Source of the DNA: Olsenella_K sp050953285 | GTDB lineage: Bacteria > Actinomycetota > Coriobacteriia > Coriobacteriales > Atopobiaceae | Length of the DNA stretch: 64,000 bases | Assembly (NCBI GenBank): GCA_050953285.1 | Contig: JBMNMK010000001.1 | Span: forward strand, 372,001-436,000 | Direction of reading: 5' to 3' | Shown here: in pieces, positions 58,531 to 64,000 of the stretch | Layout: every line of letters starts with the position of its first letter | Position numbering within the stretch: position 1 is the stretch's first letter | The notes under the pieces: model-generated | What the model was told of the DNA's origin: nothing | Databases searched by the model: none | Seen by the model: the letters and a program-made list of their open reading frames with translations, nothing else | Made by a program: the position numbers and the translations under genes

Positions 58531-60159
58531 ATGCAGCCAGTTCTCAATGTTGAAGATGTTCGTGCCGTCGAGCAGGCGCTGACCAAAGAAGGCGTCTCGC
58601 TGGCAGAGCTCATGCGCCGTGCGGGCAACGCCGCCGCGCAGGAGGTGCTGCGCCAAGAGAACGCGCACAAGGTCTGTGTGCTTGCGGGCTTTGGCAATAA
58701 CGGCGGAGACGGCTGGGTTGCGGCAGAGACGCTGCGCGGCAAGGGGGCAGACGTGTGCGTGGTCACGCCCTTATCGCCTGACGACATCAAGGGTGACTTG
58801 GCGCATGTGGTGGCAACGTCTGCCAGGACGGCCGGTGTGCCCATTCACGTAGCACCGCCCAGAGAGAAGCTCGAGGAGCTGCTCGATGAGGCAGACGTGG
58901 TGGTCGATGCCATGCTGGGTACAGGCTTTCACGGTGCGCCCAAGGCGCCGTTTGACATCTGGATTGACTGCTTGAACAGCTGCGATGCGCGCGTGGTTTC
59001 CGTGGATGTGCCGAGCGGGCTCTCCGCGCAGACCGGGCACGCGCCCGAGCAGAGCGTGGTGGCAGACATCACGGTGACCATGCTGTGCCTCAAGCCGGGT
59101 CTTTTGAGTGACGACGGCCGTGACCTCTGCGGCGCCATTGTGGTGGCGCCTTTGGCCGAGCAGACCGAGCACTTGTTAATTGAGGCGGACCCGGTGGCGT
59201 GGCGCGCGGAGATTGAGGACTATGTCGAGGTCTTGGTTCCGCCCACCACGGCGGTGGACAAGTACACGCGTGGCAGCGTGCTGGTGGTGGGTGGCTCTGA
59301 GCGCTATGTGGGAGCGCCTATCCTGGCTGCGTGTGCGGCTGCGCGTGCGGGCGCGGGATACGTCACACTTGCGGTGCCGGAAACAATTGCCGCCCAGGTA
59401 CAAGCCCATGTGCTGGAGATTCCTGTGGTAGGGCTGCCGGCAGATCCAGAGGCGCACACCTTTGCCGCAGATGCGCGCGAGCGCCTGCGTCAGCTGGCAA
59501 GCCGCGCGTCCTGCGTGGTGGCAGGCCCTGGCATGGGGGTAAATCCTTCAACCATGTCGGTCATATCGGCGCTGCTCCAGGTGGATGTGCCACTGGTTAT
59601 TGACGCTGACGGCCTCAACTGTATTTCTCGCCTGACCTCAGGCAGGCTTGACTCGTTCCCCGAGCTTTTGCGCCGTAGTGCCCCCATCGTGCTGACACCG
59701 CATCGCCGTGAGCTGGGACGTTTGGTGGGCCAAGCGGACACACCGCCCGATTCTCTCACGGCAGCTATGGACGCGGCCAGAAGGATCGTGTGGGCAGAAG
59801 GCGGCAGTGAGATCTGTATTGTTGCCAAGGGGACGGCGACGGCATGCGTGGGCGTGGAAGCGGCGCTTCTGCCCAAGCCAGGCCCTCAGGCGTTGGCCAC
59901 GGCGGGCTCAGGAGATGTCTTGAGCGGCGTTATGGGCGCAACGCTGGCACGTGCGGTGCCGCAACCTGATTTTGAGATGTCCAACTTGCCACTGTTGTGC
60001 GCGCTAGCCTCAGAGATCCACGGCGAGGCGGCCAGAAGAGCTACCAAGCGCTTTGGCTCGCGCGGGGTGATGGCCACAGACGTGATAGATGAGCTGGGCT
60101 TGGCTACGGATGCGGTAGAAGAGCGCGCGTCGTATGCACCAGAGCAGGCGCTCTCATAA
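58531..60159 (+). CDS. nnrDE: Bifunctional NAD(P)H-hydrate epimerase / ADP-dependent dehydratase
   Basis: A 542-residue fusion repairing damaged NAD(P)H. The N-terminal YjeF_N (NnrE) epimerase domain (about 1-215) has VLAGFGNNGGDGWVAAETL and VDAMLGTGFHG. The C-terminal NnrD dehydratase domain (about 230-535) of the ribokinase-like fold has YTRGSVLVVGGSERYVGAPILA, VVAGPGMG, LTPHRRELGRL and the catalytic GSGDVLSGVMGA. The ATG at 58531 is preferred over GTG 58522 and ATG 58525 by spacing to GAGAGG. The acpS-nnr-alr order is common in bacteria. Confidence 0.94.
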   Translation: MQPVLNVEDVRAVEQALTKEGVSLAELMRRAGNAAAQEVLRQENAHKVCVLAGFGNNGGDGWVAAETLRGKGADVCVVTPLSPDDIKGDLAHVVATSARTAGVPIHVAPPREKLEELLDEADVVVDAMLGTGFHGAPKAPFDIWIDCLNSCDARVVSVDVPSGLSAQTGHAPEQSVVADITVTMLCLKPGLLSDDGRDLCGAIVVAPLAEQTEHLLIEADPVAWRAEIEDYVEVLVPPTTAVDKYTRGSVLVVGGSERYVGAPILAACAAARAGAGYVTLAVPETIAAQVQAHVLEIPVVGLPADPEAHTFAADARERLRQLASRASCVVAGPGMGVNPSTMSVISALLQVDVPLVIDADGLNCISRLTSGRLDSFPELLRRSAPIVLTPHRRELGRLVGQADTPPDSLTAAMDAARRIVWAEGGSEICIVAKGTATACVGVEAALLPKPGPQALATAGSGDVLSGVMGATLARAVPQPDFEMSNLPLLCALASEIHGEAARRATKRFGSRGVMATDVIDELGLATDAVEERASYAPEQALS

Positions 60160-60170
60160 GGAAGGTTGTT

Positions 60171-61322
60171 ATGGAGTATCCAAAGAATCGCTGGGCGTGG
60201 GTAGAGATAGATCTGGATGCCATCCGCAAGAACACGCGGGCATTCAAGGATCTCTGTGACAGGGATACGCGTCTGATGTGCGTGGTGAAAGCCGACGCCT
60301 ATGGGCACGGCGCCAAGGAGTGCTGCCGGGCCATGGTGCTGGGCGGCGCGGATCAGTTTGCCGTGGCGACGGTCGATGAGGGCGTTGAGCTGAGAAAAGC
60401 TGGCTTTGAGCAGCCCATTTTGGTGCTGTCCCAGCCGCCTGTAGAGTCCGTGCGCACCCTGGTACGCTATGACATCATGTCGTCGGTCTATACCTCGGAG
60501 TTTGCGCTGGCCTTGGGCGAGTGTGCGGCCTCGCAGGACAAGGTGGCGCGCTATCACCTGGCGCTGGACACGGGCATGAGCCGTATCGGTGTGATGTGGC
60601 GTGACGCGGTTGAGTTCAGGCATGAGATCGACTTTCATCGCGGCCTTGAGTGCGCCGGCACCTTTACACACTTTGCCACCGCAGATGTGGTGGGTGACTG
60701 GGACTTTGAGATGCAGAAGAAGCGCTTCTTTGAGGCGGCGGCTGCCATCGCTGATGCCGGCATGCAAACAGGGCTCGTCCACTGCGACAATACGCCGGGC
60801 ACCATCTTGCATCCCGATGCCCATGCGGATATGTGCCGCGTCGGAATTGGCCTCTATGGCCTGCAGCCTGCAGATTCTACGGTCGATAAGATAGCGCTCA
60901 CGCCGGCCATGAGCGTGCGCGGACGCGTTACCAGGGTGGTGGAGCCAGAGGTGGGAAGCGGTGTGAGCTATGGCCTTACCTACCGCGTGCCCAAACCCCA
61001 TGTGCAGATTGCCACCGTACCCATTGGGTATGCCGATGGCCTCTCACGTATCTTGTCCAACCACATGGAGGTCTTGGTGCGTGGCAAACGCTGCCGTCAG
61101 GTGGGAAGAATCTGCATGGACCAGTTCATGTTTGCCAGCGAGTACAACACCTTGCGTGCGTTTAAGCCGCAGGAGCCCGTCGAGATGGGAGATGTTGTCA
61201 CCATTGTGGGCAAAGATGGTGATGAAGAGATCACGATGGATGATATTGCCCAGCTCAGAGGCACTATCAACTATGAGGTAGCCTGTGATTTTGGACTCAG
61301 GCTGGAGAAGGTCTATGCCTAG
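60171..61322 (+). CDS. alr: Alanine racemase
   Basis: A 383-residue PLP enzyme making D-alanine for peptidoglycan. The PLP lysine is K40 in VVKADAYGHG; LALDTGMSRIG and HCDNTPGT follow in the barrel; the second catalytic base tyrosine lies in GSGVSYGLTY, and PIGYADGLSR is the family C-terminal domain signature. AAGGAAGG precedes the ATG at 60171. The 3' end overlaps the uracil-DNA glycosylase start. Confidence 0.96.
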   Translation: MEYPKNRWAWVEIDLDAIRKNTRAFKDLCDRDTRLMCVVKADAYGHGAKECCRAMVLGGADQFAVATVDEGVELRKAGFEQPILVLSQPPVESVRTLVRYDIMSSVYTSEFALALGECAASQDKVARYHLALDTGMSRIGVMWRDAVEFRHEIDFHRGLECAGTFTHFATADVVGDWDFEMQKKRFFEAAAAIADAGMQTGLVHCDNTPGTILHPDAHADMCRVGIGLYGLQPADSTVDKIALTPAMSVRGRVTRVVEPEVGSGVSYGLTYRVPKPHVQIATVPIGYADGLSRILSNHMEVLVRGKRCRQVGRICMDQFMFASEYNTLRAFKPQEPVEMGDVVTIVGKDGDEEITMDDIAQLRGTINYEVACDFGLRLEKVYA

Positions 61323-62013
61323 GCGCAAAGAACGTACCTACCTTGTGACTGAGGAGGGAGAGATGGCGCGGCTCAAGATTCCAGGACACACCAACCAGGG
61401 CCACCAAGAGGTGACGCTGGAAGAGATTCGCCAGGTGCTGGGAGATTGTCGGCTCTGCCCTCTGTGTGAAGGACGCACCAACATCGTCTTTGGCACGGGA
61501 AACCCCCATGCGCGGGTGATGTTCATAGGAGAGGCGCCCGGCAGAAACGAAGACCTGCAGGGGGAGCCGTTTGTAGGCGCTGCCGGCCACAATTTGGAGG
61601 GGCTTCTCGCCCAGGCGGGCCTGAAGCGCGAAGACGTCTACATTGCCAATATCTTGAAGTGTCGCCCGCCGTCAAACCGCAATCCGCGCCCGGAGGAGAT
61701 CAGTGCGTGCGCGCCCTTTTTGCGGGAGCAGATTCGCTCTATTTGGCCTGATGTCATAGTGTGTCTGGGCAATTTTGCCACCCATTTTGTGCTGAGGACT
61801 GAGGTGGGCATCACCAATCTGCGTGGGCGGATGCATCAGCAAGGCCATTTTGTGGTCATGCCGACCTATCACCCGGCGGCGGCGCTCTATCACCGTGAGT
61901 GGCAAGGCGTGATTGAGGACGACTTTAGGATGCTGGGGCGCTGGCTGGCGGAGCATCCGGCAGAAGGCTCGGCTGAGAGCTTGGAGGATCAGCCGGCGGA
62001 ACACCTGGGATAG
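61315..62013 (+). CDS. Type 4 uracil-DNA glycosylase (Fe-S)
   Basis: A 232-residue DNA repair enzyme that removes uracil. The iron-sulfur ligands C45, C48 (CRLC), C116 (LKCRPP) and C132 (ISACAPF) are all present. The catalytic region is MFIGEAPGRNEDLQGEPFVG (69-88), and the C-terminal motif is PTYHPAAAL, with the family histidine. ATG 61315 (GGAG seven bases upstream) overlaps alr; ATG 61363, 48 bases further, also has an excellent site (GAGGAGGG), giving 216 residues. Confidence 0.93.
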   Translation: MPRRKERTYLVTEEGEMARLKIPGHTNQGHQEVTLEEIRQVLGDCRLCPLCEGRTNIVFGTGNPHARVMFIGEAPGRNEDLQGEPFVGAAGHNLEGLLAQAGLKREDVYIANILKCRPPSNRNPRPEEISACAPFLREQIRSIWPDVIVCLGNFATHFVLRTEVGITNLRGRMHQQGHFVVMPTYHPAAALYHREWQGVIEDDFRMLGRWLAEHPAEGSAESLEDQPAEHLG

Positions 62014-62034
62014 CTGCTGGATTTTGGAGGAGTC

Positions 62035-62586
62035 ATGGCGCGCGCGGAAAAGAAAATAGAACACACAGAGCTCGACAGCTATATCTCCTTCTCGCAGCCC
62101 ATGACGGTTCAGTTGGGAAAGCTTTTGGGCGGCGTGTGTGAGCCGGGTGACGTGATTGTGCTCACAGGTGATCTGGGCGCCGGAAAAACCCAGCTCACCA
62201 AGGGTATTGCACAGGGTCTCGGCATAGATCAAGACGTTACCAGTCCCACCTTTACCATCGAGATGGTCTACGAGGGCACGCTCGATCTCTACCACTTTGA
62301 CCTCTACCGGCTCCATGATGCCCTAGAGCTTGAGGACACGGGCCTGTTTGATGTGTTGGAAGAAGACGGCGTCTGCGTGATTGAGTGGGGGGAGCAATTT
62401 CAAGATGAGATTGGGCCTAACCGCTTAGATATCTTTCTCACGCGCGCAGATGATCTGGCAGAAGCAGGCAAGGAGCCGCCGCGCAAGATGCGTCTGGTGG
62501 CCCACGCGCCGCGCGGCAAAGCCATGATTGAGGCTTTGGATCGGGCATTTTGTGCAGAAAGCGCGCACGGAGCGCTTGAGGAGTGA
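62035..62586 (+). CDS. tsaE: tRNA threonylcarbamoyladenosine biosynthesis ATPase TsaE
   Basis: A 183-residue P-loop protein required for the TsaBDE t6A machinery. Walker A is GDLGAGKT (45-52), followed by TSPTFTIEMVYEG and YHFDLYRLHDALELEDTGLFDVLEEDGVCVIEWGE, the TsaE signatures. A short extra C-terminal segment is present compared with the ~155-residue norm. The ATG at 62035 follows GGAGGAG. The next gene encodes TsaB, seven bases after the stop. Confidence 0.95.
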   Translation: MARAEKKIEHTELDSYISFSQPMTVQLGKLLGGVCEPGDVIVLTGDLGAGKTQLTKGIAQGLGIDQDVTSPTFTIEMVYEGTLDLYHFDLYRLHDALELEDTGLFDVLEEDGVCVIEWGEQFQDEIGPNRLDIFLTRADDLAEAGKEPPRKMRLVAHAPRGKAMIEALDRAFCAESAHGALEE

Positions 62587-62592
62587 GCAGGT

Positions 62593-64000
62593 ATGGATAC
62601 CTATCTACATGACGCGGGTGCGCAAAACGCTGTGCGTGGCCGCGGTGCAAATACGTCTAACGGAGCACGTGAGGGCATATATCTGGCGCTGGATACGTCC
62701 ACCGACCAGCTGGCCTGTGCCGTGGTGAGCTGCCGCGGAGATGAGACCACGCTCTTGAGCGCGCGTGACCATCTGTGTCGCCGTCATGCCAATGAACAGC
62801 TGGTAGATACCGTTACGAGCGCCTTGGATGAGGCGGCGCTTGGCATGGGGGACTTGGACGCGGTTGTGGTGGGCAGAGGTCCTGGGTCGTTTACGGGCGT
62901 ACGCATTGGCGTAGCCACGGCCAAAGGCATAGCATCTGCGCTGGGTCTGCCCCTTATGGGCGCCTCGACCTTGGATGCGGTGGCATGGCGCGCGCAGGCG
63001 GCAGGCGTGAGAGGTACTGTAGCTGTGGTGGAAGATGCCATGCGCCACGAGATCTACCCCGGCGTCTACGAGCTGGATGATGCCGGCGCGCACCGCGCGT
63101 TTGAGACCGAATGCGTGCTTGCGGCCGACGACTGCATAGATCTTCTCGCCCAGCGCACCGACGCCAGCAGTCTGGCGCTCGTGGGCAACGCGCTCAACAA
63201 ATATGCCGATAAATTCTTGGCGGCAGCAGACTTTACCTTGCTTCCAGAGGAGCTTTGGCTGCCAGACGGCTACTCGCTGGTGAGGTCGGTTTTGGCGCCG
63301 TGGCGCCAGGCGCCGGTGGGCGATGGTGATCCGGCGCTCGTGCTTCCCATCTATACCCGGCTCTCTGACGCGGAGGAGACCGAGCGCGTGCGCCTTGGCC
63401 TGAAAGAGCCCAAAAGCGTGGCTATCACGGGTGTGGATGATGCTTTGGCGGGCGCACATCTGCAACTGCGGCCCATGTCCGTGCACGATGTGCCCCAGGT
63501 GGCGGCGCTTGAGCAAGAGGTGTTTGCGGATGCCGCACATACCCCCTGGACTGCGCAGATGTTTGAAGACGAGCTTGGCCTGCCCCAGCGCAGCTGGTGG
63601 GTGGCCCACGACCAGGGAACCATTGTGGGCTTTGCGGGAGGCCAGCTGGCGGGGTCTGATTTTGAGATCTTGGATGTGGCGGTGGCGCCGGCGCGCCGCC
63701 GGCAAAAGATTGCATCGCGCCTGATAGCACGCGTTGTCTACGACGGCCAAATGCTCAATGCCACCACGGCCTCCCTTGAGGTCGAGAAGAACAATGCTGC
63801 AGCTCAGGCTACGTATGCGCACCTGGGCTTTGCGGAGGTGGCACAGCGCCCCAACTACTACGCGCCAGGCATTGATGCGCTCATCATGAAAAGTGATCTG
63901 CCGCTGGCACAAGAGGTGGATCTTGACCACGGACCAGCTGAGCCCACGGCGCGTCTGCGCACGTGGCCACCGGTGCGAGAAAAACGTGCGCCCGAGGTGG
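62593..64000 (+). CDS. TsaB-RimI fusion, possibly continuing into a third domain; 3'-truncated by the window
   Basis: The frame is open from ATG 62593 to the window end (469 codons seen). Residues about 25-270 are TsaB (YLALDTSTDQLACAVV, GRGPGSFTGVRIGVATAKG), the inactive ASKHA partner of TsaD in t6A synthesis. Residues about 289-432 are a GNAT acetyltransferase of the RimI type (LRPMSVHDVPQVAALE, AVAPARRRQKIASRLI, LEVEKNNAAAQATYAHLGF, NYYAPGIDALIM). After RimI would normally end, a Pro/Arg-rich linker continues without a stop. In many genomes tsaB, rimI and tsaD are adjacent, so a TsaD domain may follow outside the window. The first ~22 residues are a non-conserved leader. Confidence 0.88.
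   Translation, partial: MDTYLHDAGAQNAVRGRGANTSNGAREGIYLALDTSTDQLACAVVSCRGDETTLLSARDHLCRRHANEQLVDTVTSALDEAALGMGDLDAVVVGRGPGSFTGVRIGVATAKGIASALGLPLMGASTLDAVAWRAQAAGVRGTVAVVEDAMRHEIYPGVYELDDAGAHRAFETECVLAADDCIDLLAQRTDASSLALVGNALNKYADKFLAAADFTLLPEELWLPDGYSLVRSVLAPWRQAPVGDGDPALVLPIYTRLSDAEETERVRLGLKEPKSVAITGVDDALAGAHLQLRPMSVHDVPQVAALEQEVFADAAHTPWTAQMFEDELGLPQRSWWVAHDQGTIVGFAGGQLAGSDFEILDVAVAPARRRQKIASRLIARVVYDGQMLNATTASLEVEKNNAAAQATYAHLGFAEVAQRPNYYAPGIDALIMKSDLPLAQEVDLDHGPAEPTARLRTWPPVREKRAPEV

Overview
The window looks like chromosomal DNA of a Coriobacteriia actinobacterium, probably an Olsenella/Atopobium-type member of the Atopobiaceae. This is inferred from the 16S rRNA, the moderately high G+C content (high 50s by eye), the class Ia ribonucleotide reductase, strictly bacterial gene neighbourhoods and the tmRNA; no database was searched. 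Most of it is densely packed core genome. No CRISPR array, insertion sequence, prophage or tRNA gene was seen.

Layout. 1-3112 is the end of a type IV pilus operon (pilM, pilN-like, pilO-like, prepilin peptidase), convergent with an HD-GYP cyclic-di-GMP phosphodiesterase gene. 4.5-8.6 kb is accessory metabolism: an MFS exporter, a flavodoxin-like lipoprotein divergent from a LysR regulator, and an aldo/keto reductase. 9.0-12.8 kb is nrdAB behind a promoter that carries two spaced NrdR-like boxes. 13.0-16.8 kb is a translation-quality cluster (prfA, prmC, tsaC) followed by upp. 17.2-24.2 kb is the complete F1Fo ATP synthase operon, followed by murA, a short DtxR-type regulator, a degenerate homocysteine-methyltransferase-like protein, galU and an aberrant phosphohexomutase.

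29.8-35.0 kb is a complete rrn operon (16S-23S-5S, no spacer tRNA) with its own promoter and terminator. After it come a very large SARP/BTAD-type regulator, secA, prfB, ftsE, ftsX, rnr, a TPR gene and smpB. The tmRNA gene lies about 4 kb further on, on the opposite strand, next to an LPXTG-type surface protein that is split by one in-frame amber codon. 52.7-55.3 kb holds a patatin-like lipase, a PfkB sugar kinase and a flavin reductase. The window ends with rplM-rpsI, then glmM, an acpS-like gene, the nnrED fusion, alr, a type 4 uracil-DNA glycosylase, tsaE and a tsaB-rimI fusion that runs off the edge.

Themes. Translation termination and rescue (RF1, RF2, PrmC, RNase R, SmpB, tmRNA) and t6A tRNA modification (TsaC, TsaE, TsaB) are heavily represented. 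Several otherwise standard enzymes are unusual: RF2 has a Ser-Pro-Thr codon-recognition tripeptide, the AcpS homologue lacks both metal-binding acids, PrmC carries a long low-complexity insert, and FtsE has a long acidic N-terminal extension. The most novel candidate signal is a short word, CTTCTCGCCC, scattered on both strands in genes and used as inverted arms of an intergenic hairpin. That resembles the DNA-uptake sequences of naturally competent bacteria, and type IV pilus genes are in the same window.
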